Assembly: GCA_025403435.1 (NCBI GenBank)
Contig: CM046354.1
Coordinates: forward strand, 15,793,836-15,857,835
Direction: 5' to 3'
DNA from: Artocarpus heterophyllus
Lineage: Eukaryota; Streptophyta; Magnoliopsida; Rosales; Moraceae
Length of the DNA: 64,000 nucleotides
Made by a program: the position numbers and the translations under genes
The notes under the pieces: model-generated
What the model saw: only the letters and a program-made list of their open reading frames with translations
Told to the model about the DNA's origin: nothing
The model's database searches: none
Shown: in pieces, positions 11,584 to 23,129 of the stretch
Layout of the letters: every line of letters begins with the position of its first letter
Position numbering within the stretch: the first letter of the stretch is position 1

Positions 11584-14561
11584 TGCAACACCCACCTATT
11601 TTTGGTGTAACAGATCATGTTAAGTTAGTAACGATGTTAAGAAAATTTTATTAATAATTTATGTTATATGTTATGATTTATGATCTTAATGTTACTAACT
11701 ATTTATTTCAAGTTCTATGACAGGTGACGACCGCATGGAATCGATGTGCTCAAGTGTTCATGTTAATTTTAATGTATGTTTAATTATGATGCAATGATGA
11801 CTTGAATGTTATAATGTATGGTATTTAAGGACAGTTCGGTAGGTCAGACTTTCAAGTTCGGCAAGCCGAAAAGTCTGCCAAGAATCGGCAGGTCGATGGA
11901 AACCATCGGTAGGCCGAACTTTGTGGAATCGACAGGCCGATGTGGTGAATCGGCAGGCCGATGACAGCTGATGAGCAGTCAGCAGAAATCTCTTTAAATT
12001 TATGACTGAGATAATTACGTTGATTAGGTGTTTTAATGAGGTTAATTGGCATAATAATGGAATAATTTTATCATTTAAGGAAAGAAATTGTTTGACTTTG
12101 CATTGATTGGTATTGTTTTAAATGGTTTCCTATTTTTAGAGGGAAAATTATGGTAAGATGAGAGGATTTGTTTGACTTACTCTCTTTTCTCTCCATTCTC
12201 CATGCAAATTTAGTCCAGATTAGTCAAAAAAATTTCTGACATAAGTAAGGGTATTGAATTTTTCGTTGGTTATCCTCATTACGTTAATTCTTTCTTTCTT
12301 TCTCTCACGTATTCTCTCTCTCATTCTGAGATGTTTCTTTCCTCTTTTCTCTTCTTCTTCACGTTTTCTCCTCTCTTTCTTCTCCTTGCTTTTCTGAGAA
12401 TATTTGAAAGAAAAGTTGATAATTTCGTTGGTTGAATTGAAGGAGTTTTGTGAGAAATTTGTTTAAGGTAAGAACTCATTTTTCGGTAATTCTGATAAGC
12501 ATTTCTCCTCCTTAATTCGTATGTCGTAACTTTGTCTAGTTGTCGTATTTTGTTTGGAATTTTTATATGATGTTCATGTGTATGTTATGTTAATGTTCTT
12601 TCAAGTTTCAAGTCATTTCGATTTTTCTAAATTAAGTTATGAATTTTCTACCCTCTACCACTCATAGTAAAATGTTGCTGTTTGGCTATGATGCATGAAA
12701 AATATAATTTTTGTTCAAGGGGTAAATATGTTTTGCTTTTCACGAAATTTGGCAAGAATGTTCATGTATATGTTGTGTTATGGACTGCAAAGTTTGGAAA
12801 TGATTTGATGAACGAATTATATGTTATGAAATTTCTATGAGAATAGGCCAAGAAACTGTTTTAACAATATTATTATTGGACTTTTGTTTTATGTGATATT
12901 CTATATGTTTAAATGATTTTATTGATGATGAAATAATTTTATAATATTGAAATATATGATAATAAGATGCTAATATGAATTTTTTTAAAATTAAAATATA
13001 TTTATTTTAATTGTTAGAAAATGTTTTCAAAAGATTACTCACTACCTCATTATTATTGATGGTAGATTTCATGTTTGAAATGTATGAGTTGTTTTTGATG
13101 ATTATAGTTATAGACGCATGTTATGAATTATGTTTGTATGAGATGAATGTATATGTGATGTAATATGAATGGATGTTATATTTATGATTATAAGTATTAA
13201 TTTTATTTTGTATCTTTAAATGAATAAATGGCATGAACACGCAAAGGAATGAGCACATCGAGGCCACGTTGTCGTCACCAAATTTTATAAGGTTAAGTAA
13301 GGTAGCTTTTAAGGTAAGTACATTCTCACCTGCAACATGATGTGTTTTAAAAGGTTTGATGTTATGTTCATGATGATTTTATGATAATTTCCTTAAAGGG
13401 TTTCTTATGAAAGATTTTCATGATTTAAAGTTATGCATGTTTGATTATGGCAAATCTCAATGCATAAAAGTTATGTATATATGTATCACCTAATAAGTGT
13501 TGCACACCAATGTTATGATATGATATTTTATGATGTCGTGTTTGGTTTGGGATTAGCTACCCTTCTCCTCTCATGACGGCGCGCCTACAATGATGTTTAT
13601 GGTGCAACACTTGGGCCCTTAAGATAAAATAGAATAAGTTTGAATATGGTCAAGTAAGAAAAGATATGTTTATATGAAATTGTGCGTAATGCACTATTAT
13701 GATATGATGATGATGATGTTTATAAAATGTTTTTTAAAATTGTGAGAATAATACTATGTACTTACTAAGCTTTGGCTTATTCAAGTTTATGTCATGTTGC
13801 AGATAGGGGTAAGAAAGTCATGGATTACGTGGAGGACATGGGAAGGCATGTGAGCATTAAGAAGATGAATTGTAACCAAAAGAACGCCAATGAAGCAAAA
13901 ATTTATGATTAAAGTTAAGGTTTATTATTTGAATATATTTTTATAATAAGTTTTTATGAATACAAGAACTATGTTTTAATATTTTAATTTATCATTTTAA
14001 AGAATTTTAATCTTCTACATTTTTATGAAAAGTTGAATTTTGTCTTAAAATTAAGTTTTCTAAGGTTTTTGCCTCTGTCGGCCTGCCAAACATCATTGAT
14101 CGGCATGCCGATGTTAGAATGTTCAGCCTGCCGAACTATGGAAGTTTTTAAACCCTGTTTTGAAAAGCCTCTGCCGGCCTGCTGGTTGACGAACTCCGGC
14201 CTGCCGACCTTTTTCCATTCGGCCTGTCGTAGTACCAAGTTCGGCCTGCCGAACTGTGGAAATAAATAGTTTATAAATGATGTTATGTGATATGAGTTAT
14301 GATTTAGTAATTTAGTATATCTATTTTGTTAAAGCAAGTTTATGATTAATTTATAGTGTAATTGAATTAATTATGGTATGGAACAAGTTAATGAATGTTG
14401 TAAAAAAAAAATGTATGTATGGATCCTGGTTATGATTGTCCTTAACTACGTTTACAATTAAAGTATCATATAAGTTTTGTACTTAAAGTTTATCTAAATA
14501 AATAAGTATGTAATGTATGGATGTAACGACATCTGTAACGTCTGTAAGGGGGGGCGTTACA
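11584..14561 (+). repeat. 3' LTR of element B
   Basis: Pairs with 3720-6700. It starts TGCAACACCC, one base different from the left copy, and ends GGGCGTTACA. GC-rich clusters lie at about 11833-11970 and 14080-14262. Compared with its sister it lacks one unit in the second cluster (after GAATGTT) and has one extra near 14225-14250. The TSD copy ACAAC follows at 14562-14566. Confidence 0.95.
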
Positions 14562-14566
14562 ACAAC

Positions 14567-15418
14567 TTGAGCAGTCAACATAGATAGAGCTTTAGCTTCA
14601 TAAACCCCAGCTACTCTCCTTGTCATTGACCTATCACTTGGCCACTGAAAGTTATTTGTGGCCATATCCTCTAGCAACTCATATGCTTCATCCTCATTTT
14701 TCTTCATAAATGCTCCCCCTGCAGATGCATCAATTAGAGTTCTAGTGTTACCTATCAACCCATTGTAAACATCGTGGACTTGCATCCACTTAGGCAACCC
14801 ATGATAGGGACACTTCCTTAATAGCTCTTTATATCTCTCCCAAGCATCATATAAAGTCTCGCCTTCATATTGAGTGAAATTGTTGATCTCAATCCTCAAT
14901 TTTGCTGTTTTTGCAGGAGGAAAGAACTTGGCCAGGAACTTGCGAACCAAATCTTCCCAGGTGGTGATAGAATCTCCAGGTAAAGAGTTCAACCAATTTT
15001 TTGCTTTATCCCTCAAAGAGAAAGGGAACAACCGAAGGCAAATGGCATCATCAAAAACACCATTATACTTGACAGTATCACAAATCTCCAGAAAATTTGC
15101 AATGTGAGCATTGGGATCTTCAGTGGCCAATCTAGTGAATTGTATTCCTTGAATCATCTGCAAAGTCACCGACTTCAGTTCAAAGTTATTAGCTCTAATA
15201 GCTGGCCTTCTTATGACCAGTTGGATACCCGTCGCAGTTGGTAATGCATAGTCCCTTAAGGCCATTGGTGGATGGGCCTCATTTTGAACTTCATTTGGAT
15301 CGGCCATGGTGTCTTGCAACTGAGTGAGAGCTTCTCTTCTCTCCCTCCTATTCCTCCGACAAGTGCGTTCTATCTCAAACTTGAGAGGAAATAGGTCACT
15401 GTTCCCAAACCTTCGCAT
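14567..15418 (-). pseudogene. N-terminal part of gag of element A
   Basis: The open frame runs from 15418 into element B. It begins MRRFGNSDLFPLKFEIERT; another Met at MADPNEV (about 15307) is also possible. The Athila-type gag core follows: IQGIQFTRLATEDPNAHI, LRLFPFSLRDKAKNWLNSLP, WEDLVRKFLAKFFP and QYEGETLYDAWERYKELLRK. The gene is cut by B after SMLTAQV and resumes at 3719. No stop is seen in this half. Confidence 0.9.
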
Positions 15419-15536
15419 ACACCTAGATAGAATTCCTGCGACAAAGAACTACAAACAACTATAATTAATAAAATTGAAAGACAAATCCAAAGCAAAACTA
15501 GAGTTATTTTATTCGATATTAATGAAAACCAAATAG

Positions 15537-15554
15537 TCCCCGGCAACGGCGCCA
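15537..15554 (-). promoter_or_regulatory. Primer binding site of element A (tRNA-Asp type)
   Basis: On the minus strand TGGCGCCGTTGCCGGGGA, complementary to the 3' end of a plant tRNA-Asp. It lies a few bases inside the LTR end. This site is typical of Athila/Tat elements. Confidence 0.88.
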
Positions 15555-15560
15555 AAAACT

Positions 15561-17038
15561 TGTTGTGGAAAATCTGCAAGTGTACAAAATTGTAGACAAG
15601 TGATAAAAAGTGAGTAGAGTATCGTTCCTACGAGGATTGCGTTAATCTAGCTAAGTATCAAAATTGGTTAACTCTAAAATTATTTGAACAATCAAATATA
15701 AAATAGAAAAATAACAAAACAAAAAAATATAAATGAAAATCTAAACAACAAAAGACTAGGGCATCTAATTTCACCTAAATTAATCCTATTCAAATTATCT
15801 AATTTAATCAATCTAGGGTTTCCGACTCACTGGATTAATCATATATGCTTTTATCTAATTTAATCAATTGACATTTATTCCTATGCCGATAACGAATTTC
15901 TCTTAGACAGTCATTAATATTTCTCAATATTTAATAATTTATCCTAGTTAGCAAATTTTCTACATCTCTGTGGAAACTCTAAACTTACCAAGATTCATTA
16001 AGAACAAGAAATTCATAGTGTTACACAAGTCTCATAGATATCTCTATCCTATGATGATCTCATGGCATTCAATCATGGTCTAATTTCATTATCGCTTCTC
16101 AGCCTCAAATTAAATCACAAATCATGCAAAAGATGCACAAACTTTTACAAGCATTAAGATTAGATTCAATACTCAGCATAGATAATGAATAACATCGAAT
16201 TGAATTAAATTAAATAAAAGTGAACATTCATAATCCAACTACATCGTAGCCCTAGAACAAAGAAAGTTAGTTTATAATGAAACTAAAAATCATTCTAAAC
16301 AATCTCTTAAACATGAGGAGTAGAAGAAAAGAACTGTATGTTTGGATAGAAGGATGATTCCGTCTCCGGGTTGCACCAATCTTCTTCTCCAAAGTAGTGT
16401 ATCCTCTCCTTTCTTTTCTGTAGTTTCTCTCTATCAAAATTCATGTTCCAACCCTCTATAGTGTTCTATTTATGGGCTAGGGTTTGAAAGGGAAATTTTG
16501 AAACAAAATTACACTAAAACTTAAGTTGGAATCACAACGGTGCGTTGGCTCGATTTTCTAGCACCTAGGCTTCGTAATGGCGCCTAGGCGCTAGGCGCTA
16601 CACAAACGGCATACCCCCTTTTCGAACTAGAGCCTGGTGCCTAGGCGCCATAGTGTTGTTCGCCCTTTTCAAAGAATGGCGCCTAGGCTCCCAAATTATG
16701 GCGCCTATGCGCTTTTCTCTCGGATTTTAAGTTCACAGAATGGCGCCTAGGCGCTCCAGTTATGGCACCTAGGCGCTTTGCTCTCAGGTTTTTGTATGAA
16801 ACTTCGTCTGTCTGAGCGCCTAGGCGCCCATAAGCTGGCGTCTAGGCTCCATTTTCATCCCGAGTCTAATTTTTCTCATTTTCTATCCATTTTGCCTCGT
16901 ATTTTGCTATCATGTATCCTTTTTTCTCAAAACCTACAAAAGAACACATAACACTGTCAAATCCTTATAAATTGCTCAAAACTAATAAAAATATTAAGTG
17001 AAAATCATCTAATTAATTAGCCTAAAACTAACTTATCA
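15561..17038 (-). repeat. 5' LTR of element A
   Basis: Minus-strand LTR starting TGATAAGTTAGTTTTAGGC and ending CCACAACA next to the primer site; about 1478 bp. The partner LTR is off-window, so the outer end rests on the TG/CA pattern and the family start. The transcription-start side is AT-rich. An array of GC-rich palindromes lies at about 16555-16850. Confidence 0.82.
16555..16850. repeat. Array of GGCGCCTAGGCGCC-type palindromes in LTR of A
   Basis: About nine full or partial copies of a 14-bp perfect palindrome, GGCGCCTAGGCGCC, spaced about 20-60 bases apart in AT-rich LTR sequence. Examples are TGGCGCCTAGGCGCT near 16580 and 16740 and GAGCGCCTAGGCGCCC near 16815. Variants are mostly C-to-T or G-to-A changes. 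Function is unknown. Confidence 0.85.
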
Positions 17039-17459
17039 AAAAGGGGTTTAATAGAGTGTGTGTCTTATTAAATCTACATAGTGAGAAAAGATTGGAATAA
17101 CAGAACTTGTTGTTCTCTACGGTAGTAGTTTCAATGGAAATTTAGAAATAATTCTACGATTGATCGCATAGTTATTGTCTACGGTGGAGAATGATCCTTT
17201 AACCAGATTTTGATATTATTGTTTATCTTTATTTATGTTTGTATTTTTTATTTAATTTAGTTATTTTGGTTTTAATTCGAAACTCCCAAACAATAATTCA
17301 AATAAATTTTAAAGGTAGGATAACTTCGGTATTCAATAAAAATTTCACAATATTCGTGGGAACAATACTCAACTTATCATCTGTATTACTTGATATGACC
17401 GTGTATAGTTGTGTGTCTCGAATTTCTACATCACCCAACAAAGCCTATTTTTATGTGTA
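17039..17459. other. AT-rich flank, no gene seen
   Basis: Flank of element A, AT-rich, with short chance ORFs and no motif recognised. Confidence 0.5.
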
Positions 17460-18245
17460 AATAAATGAATTTATACAGATTTACTCCGACGACGTCACCA
17501 TATGTATATAAAGTGATAAATACATAGAGTTACATGTATTTATCAAAATGACTATGACACTATCATTGTTTGGTAAATACCATATTTACTATATTCATTG
17601 GTAGATTTACCAACTAAAAGTCACAAATTTTTTTTTATCAAATTCCTTTTTTTTTTCCTTTCTCCTTCTCTTCTCTGTGTATCTCTGACTGCTCCTCCAA
17701 CATTCCTTAAATTGTCTGCTTCAATGCCTCCACACGACAGCCATAGCCATCGATATCCTCCATCTTCTTCGGCAATGGTGGCGATGAGAGACTCTGAATC
17801 TGGTGACATGATAGCGAGTTCATCCTCTCTGGCAATGGTAGCCTCTGGATTTTTGTTGATGTTGTCAAGGATGAAACATCTAGCAAATCTACGGTCATGT
17901 TGTGATCTTCATTGCGAGTTTGCTTCTAGGACGCAAGGCTTTCTCTCTTTGAAGCTCCTCCTTGAGGTAGCAGTGTCTGCCAATGAAAGACGTCATTGGG
18001 ATCTATGCTATCGACGACGACAATGACCTGCCAATATATTTACTTTTAGAAAAATTTATGCTATTATTTACTAAACGGCTACTAAATTATGCTATTTGGT
18101 TCATTTTCTTTTTTTTTTTTTTTTTGCATAAAAGAAACTTTGATTATATTTAATAATTGAGTACATTCCTATTATTTAGCCTATGACATTTTGTTTACAT
18201 TTTTTATTTTTTTTTTGTTTGGAAGATAACACTTCTTATTCTCCT
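17460..18245 (+). repeat. Dispersed repeat, copy 1 (empty-site copy)
   Basis: Matches the copy at about 55560-57370 in order. It has an AT-rich start with GATAAATACATA and CATTGGTAGATTTACCAACTA, and a pyrimidine-rich block CCTTTCTCCTTCTCTTCTCT. Then comes a coding-like stretch (GCTCCTCCAACATTCCTTAA, CTTCAATGCCTCCA), then GCTATTTGG and a T-rich tail. A 142-codon open frame (17598-18026) is not conserved as a frame in copy 2, so it is not called a gene. The repeat class is unknown. At 17994-18002 copy 1 lacks the MITE found in copy 2. Confidence 0.7.
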
Positions 18246-18255
18246 TCTTCTTTAA

Positions 18256-18764
18256 TGCCCTGATTGGTATGAGTAAAAAGTGAAGCGGAAGAAAATATTG
18301 GAAGGATTTTGGGATGAAAATTAATATGATGGGGTGTTTGGTAGAAAAGAAATCAAAATGAAAAGGAAAAATAGGTGGAAGAAATGACATGTGGGTTTCA
18401 CCAAAATTGATCCCTCCAAAGATTGGTGGATTTGTGAGGGAAAAGTTTGACAACAATGCAAAAAAAAAAAAAAGTTATCAATTGTTCCTTTTTTAAAATC
18501 AAAATTCCAAAAAAAATTTGTGTGTCAAATTAGGGAAATAACTAAATAATATTTAGGTAAAATGGTAATTTATTAATAGTAGTTTTTTCATCCCTTTGGT
18601 TTTTCTGGCAATACCAAACAAGAGAAGATAAAATCATTTTCTTTCCACTTTCGCATACCAAACAGGTAAAAGAGAAAATCAAAATCTTTTCTTTTCATAC
18701 AATTTTCTTTCATTCATAATTTTCTCTTCCCTTCTATTTTCTTTTCTTCTTACTAAACAGGGCA
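18256..18764. mobile_element. Tourist-like (PIF/Harbinger) MITE
   Basis: About 509 bp, with inverted ends TGCCCTGATTGGTATGAG and, on the other strand, TGCCCTGTTTAGTAAGAAG. It is flanked by TAA at 18253-18255 and 18765-18767. A TAA target duplication and short ends of this kind fit non-autonomous PIF/Harbinger elements. No coding capacity is present. Confidence 0.75.
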
Positions 18765-18799
18765 TAATCGAAAGTTACTACAATCATTAATGATCTGGC

Positions 18800-18935
18800 T
18801 ACGTTTAAGGGTACCACCATTTTTTTTAATGAACAACCATCCACTTTTGTTGAGTTCCCAAAAAAACTAAAAATAGTTGGCCTTAAAAAAATCTAAACAA
18901 CATATTAGCTAAAATATAGGCAACATTTGCAACAA
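18800..18935 (+). repeat. Short dispersed repeat, copy 1
   Basis: Shares GTTTAAGGGTA, CTTTTGTTGAGTTCCCAAAA, ATAGTTGGCCTT and ATATTAGCTAAAATATAG in the same order with 59180-59340. Nature unknown. Confidence 0.7.
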
Positions 18936-18964
18936 TTGGATGGATGAAGGTGATAGTGTCTACA

Positions 18965-21951
18965 TCTAACGTCCCTTTTTGGACGTCACAGACGTCGTTA
19001 CATTCTTATATTCTTACTTATATAACTCAAAACATATATATGAATACAAAACTTAAACGATACTTTTAATAGTAAAAGTAATTAAACATACTTAACCAGG
19101 ATCTATTCATACATTTTTTTTATAATAACTTAACATTGTTAGTTCACATGTTAAACTCATTCCATGTCATAATTTATTTAATTAAACTTAAAATTAATCA
19201 TAAACTTATTTTTATAAAATAGATAAACCAAGTTGTAAAATCAGGACTTATAAAAAAACATCACATCAAAACTCATAAATCATCACATCATTTAAAAGTC
19301 ATTAACTCCCACAATTCGGCAGGCCGAACTTGGGACTTCGGTAGGCCGAACATGATCGGCAGTCTAGAGTTCCCTCAACTGGCAGGCTGGCAGAGGCTAT
19401 GCAAAACTGACTTAAAAACTCATTATTGTCCGACAGGCTGAAAACGTGATCGGCAGGCCGAACTTCTGGACATCGACAGGCCGACCAAGGATGTTCGGCA
19501 GGCCGACCGAGCCAAATATCCTTGGAAAAACATAATTTTTTTTTACACAAAACCATCCTTTCATAAAAATGCAAAAGTTCATAATTCCTTAAGATGTTAA
19601 AATGGAATATAAAACCATAGTTCAAATATTCTTAAAACTTAACATAAAAATAATGTTTTAATTATAAAACTTGATTTAAAACATAAGACGTTCATCTTGG
19701 TGTTTCTTCCTATTACAATTCATTGAGCTTTGTGTCCACACGCCTTCCCATGTCCACCTATTCCATGATTTTCTTACCCTTATCTACAACATGACATAAA
19801 ACATGATTAAGCTAATGCTTAGTAATTACAAATAATTCTCACAATTGAAAACATTACATAAACAACATCATCATCATCATTGTCATCATATCATAAAAGT
19901 GCCTTAAGTACAATTTCATAGAAACATATCTTTCATTACGTTAAACATATTAAAACTTATTACATTTTATCTTAAGGGCCCAAGTGTTGCACCATGAACA
20001 TCATTGTAGGCGCGCCGTCATGAGAGGAGAATGGTAGCTAATCCTAAACCAAACATGACATCATAACATTTCATTTCATAACATTGGTATGCAACACTTA
20101 TTAGGTGATACATATATACATAATTTTCATACTTCGAAACATGTCATCATTATATACACATAACTTTAAATCATGAAAATCTTTCATGAGAAATCCTTTA
20201 AGGAAAATAACCATAAATTCATCATGAATAACATTGTGAATATATCATCAAACCTTGTAAAATGTGTCATGTTGCAGGTGAGAATGTACTTACCTTAACG
20301 CTAGCTTAATTAACCTTAATATACTTTTGGTGATGACGCCACGGTCTCGATGTGCTCGTTTCTTTGAGTATTCATGCCATTTATCCATTTAAAAATACAA
20401 TAAAACTAATACTTATCATAAAACATTCATTCATATAACATTACATACACATTCATCTCTTATATATATATAATTCATATCATGCATCCTTAAGTATAAT
20501 CATCAAAACATCTCATACATTACAAACATAAAAATCTTTTGAAAACATTTTTTAACAATTAAAATACATATATTTTAATTTTTAAAAAAATTCATACAAA
20601 CACCATATTATCATGCATACAATTATTTCATTATCATAAAATCATTTAAATATACATTACATTTCATAAACAAAATCCAGAAATAACATTTACTAAAACA
20701 ATTTTCTTAATGTATTCCCATAAAAATTTCATAACATAAAATACATTCATCATACATTATACATGCACATTCTTGACGACTATCATGAAAAACATCATAT
20801 TTACCCCTTGAATAACATTAATTTTTTTTTTCATGCATCAAGATTAAATAGTAAAATTTTACTGAGGGGTAGAAGATAAAAAATTCATATTTTATCATAA
20901 AAACGTTGAAACAACTTGAAACTTAGGAAAGCATCTCATAACACATACATGTATAACATATTAAAAATTCAAAACAAATACAATACCTAAAGAAAGATAT
21001 TGTAGACGAATTGAGGAGGAGAATTTCTTTTCAAAAACACCAGAAAAAAAACTAAATTCTTACCTTGAAATTTCTTCTCAGAATCCTTGAATTTAACCAA
21101 CGAAATATAACTTTTTCTTTCAATACTTGCGGAGAATTTTTTGAGAGGAAAGGAGATGGGATTCATGGAGAAGAAGAGAAGAAAGAGAGAAAATCAGAAA
21201 ATGTCTCAGATAGTGAATGAGAGGAGAAAAGCTGAGGAAAAGAATCGTTAAAAAAAATTTTAACGTAACAAGCATAATGAACATTCGTTGCCCTCCATTA
21301 AGTCAGAATTTCTGACTGTTTGATAGCCCAAAGCATGAAGGAAGGAGAGAAGAAAAAGAAAGTCAAACAAATCATCACATCTTACCATATTTTGCCCTCT
21401 TAAAATAGGAAACCATTTAAAATAACACAAATCAATGCAAAGTCAAACCTTTTTATTTTCTTTAACTGATAAAACATTCCATTATTGTGTCAATTAATCA
21501 CAATAAATCACTCATTTAACGTAATTAACTTAGCCATGAATTTGGAGAGATTTCTGTTGACTGCTCGTCAGTCGTGTTCGGCCTGTCGATTTTCCTCTTC
21601 GGCCTATCGGTTCCACCAAGTTCGGCCTGCCGATGGTTTCCTTCGGCCTACCGATCTTTGGCAGACTGTTTGGCCTGCCGAACTTAAAATTCCAGCCTGC
21701 CGAACTGTCCATAAATGCCATAAATTAAAACATTCAATTCATTATGCATCATAATTAAACATACATTAAAATAATCATGAACACTTGAGCACAACGATAC
21801 CAAGCGGTCATCACATGTCATAAAACTTGACATAAAAAGTTAGTAACATTTAAAGCATATTTCATAACATATAACAAAATTATTAATAAAATTCCTTAAC
21901 ATCGTTACTAACTTAACGTGGTTCGTTACATAAAAATAAGTGGGTATTACA
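18965..21951 (-). repeat. Solo LTR of the B/C chromovirus family
   Basis: 2987 bp on the minus strand with the same internal landmarks as the LTRs of B and C: the GGCGCGCCGTCATGAGAGG block near 20010, the GA-rich stretch near 21150-21240, and two GC-rich motif clusters at about 19315-19510 and 21575-21705. CTACA lies at both 18960-18964 and 21952-21956, a clean 5-bp duplication. There is no internal region, so it is a product of LTR-LTR recombination. The first base pair is TC instead of TG, a point change. Confidence 0.93.
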
Positions 21952-21956
21952 CTACA

Positions 21957-23129
21957 TGCCTTTTATTCACTCTACGGTAGACGGTCGCTTTGACAACTAC
22001 TGGCAATGTGATAACTACTTTAACTTTCAACTCAATGCGGATAATCTTGAACAAACTTACCATCTATCTTATTAGCTCCCTCAACTTATCCACTAAGAAA
22101 GAACTTGCAGTTTAGAAGAAAGAAAATGCTTCAACTTTTGTAACCAAAAAAAAAAAAAAAAACCTAGCTTCATCTTTTGAATTTGTGTGTAATGTGCTGC
22201 ATTATTATCATTATTAATCTCTAATATTACATAAAAATAACTACACCAAAAAAAATATTGATTTTTCTACCACTAATGTATGGGGATAACAAAAGTTATA
22301 TATGATGAGAATGCAATTTACCTTTTAATATCGTTGAGTTACATTATCATTCTCACTTATCTATCCCTAAATGTTAATTAACGAGAATGCCCAAACATAA
22401 ACGACATAAAAAATTGATTTTTAAACCACTTTTGTGCATTAAGTTACGTATCATGGCAGTACAAGTTATGTGGTCATTTCAACCAAGCATTCCGTACATT
22501 TTCTTTGCTAAAAATGCCCACAACATGCATACATATTTGCCACTTGCTTAGATCAACCATGAAGCAAACCAGTACTAAGAAGTTGCAAAGGGATTATTTA
22601 TCATAACCTATACCCTAACAATGCCACCTAGACTACTTAACTATAATTAAACTATATTATTCTACCTAAGCCTAACTAACACCTTAGATAGATGGAGGTA
22701 GAATCCCATATATATATATATATATATATATATGTTTATTTGTACTCATTTTCAATTTAAGAAATAGCTTTATTTTAGGGGTTTTATAAACTGTCGTGTA
22801 AGAATAAGAATTGTACGATGGTTTTGAAAAAAAAAAAAAAAAAGGTCGTGGAAACTCCCGAAACCTCAAATGACAGTTTTTGTACTTTTGGCATAACCCT
22901 CACGTCCCCCCTTACCCCCAACATGATGGTTTTTACAATACGTCGTTATTTGAGAGTCATGTATTCTACATTTTCTAATAGTACGCGTATATTTTTTTAA
23001 CTCATAGTGTTTCTATTCTTAACTTCTCTTATTTTTCGTAGTCCATTGACGTAAGCAAAATGTCAAACTACGTTAAATATTTTTGTTTATATGTTCCATA
23101 TTTTATTTTTCTTATTTAGTTTTATGGGA
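21957..23129. other. Intergenic, AT-rich, no gene recognised
   Basis: No coding segment, RNA gene or clear element is seen. It has a TA microsatellite at 22708-22733 and homopolymers near 22142 and 22829. The phrase GTACGATGGTTTT near 22815 resembles CACTA subterminal repeats but has no partner. Confidence 0.5.
22708..22733. repeat. (TA)n microsatellite
   Basis: About 13 uninterrupted TA units. Confidence 0.95.

Larger units (their letters stand above)
3720..14561 (+). mobile_element. Tekay/Del-like chromovirus B, full-length but inactive
   Basis: 10.8 kb with LTRs of about 2.98 kb, an initiator-Met-tRNA primer site, gag, protease, RT, RNase H, integrase with a chromodomain-like tail, and a purine tract, flanked by ACAAC on both sides. 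Protein order and primer site are those of Tekay/Del chromoviruses. Damage includes at least eight in-frame stops, a frameshift near 10130, a 9-base deletion in RT, loss of a catalytic Asp in RT and of one in integrase. The LTRs differ by roughly 5% over the first 300 bases by eye, so the insertion is not recent. Confidence 0.95.
1..17038 (-). mobile_element. Athila-like Ty3/gypsy retrotransposon A, left part off-window, split by element B
   Basis: The order on the minus strand is LTR (17038-15561), tRNA-Asp-type primer site, gag, protease, reverse transcriptase, RNase H, integrase, running off the left edge. The lineage is inferred from three marks: the DLGAS protease motif, the primer site TGGCGCCGTTGCCGGGGA, and the LTR start TGATAAGTTAG. 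Element B (3720-14561) sits inside gag. Removing B and one 5-bp duplication leaves the gag reading frame continuous, so B landed in an already present copy. Several in-frame stops make A inactive. The 3' LTR and any envelope-like region would lie left of position 1. Confidence 0.9.

Noticed and set aside
17598..18026. 142-codon plus-strand open frame taken as a gene
   Set aside because: The matching region of the second copy (56030-56400) does not keep the frame, and composition follows a pyrimidine-rich repeat.
22790..22860. CACTA fragment near 22815
   Set aside because: Only a short phrase resembling a subterminal repeat is present, with no terminal repeat or array.
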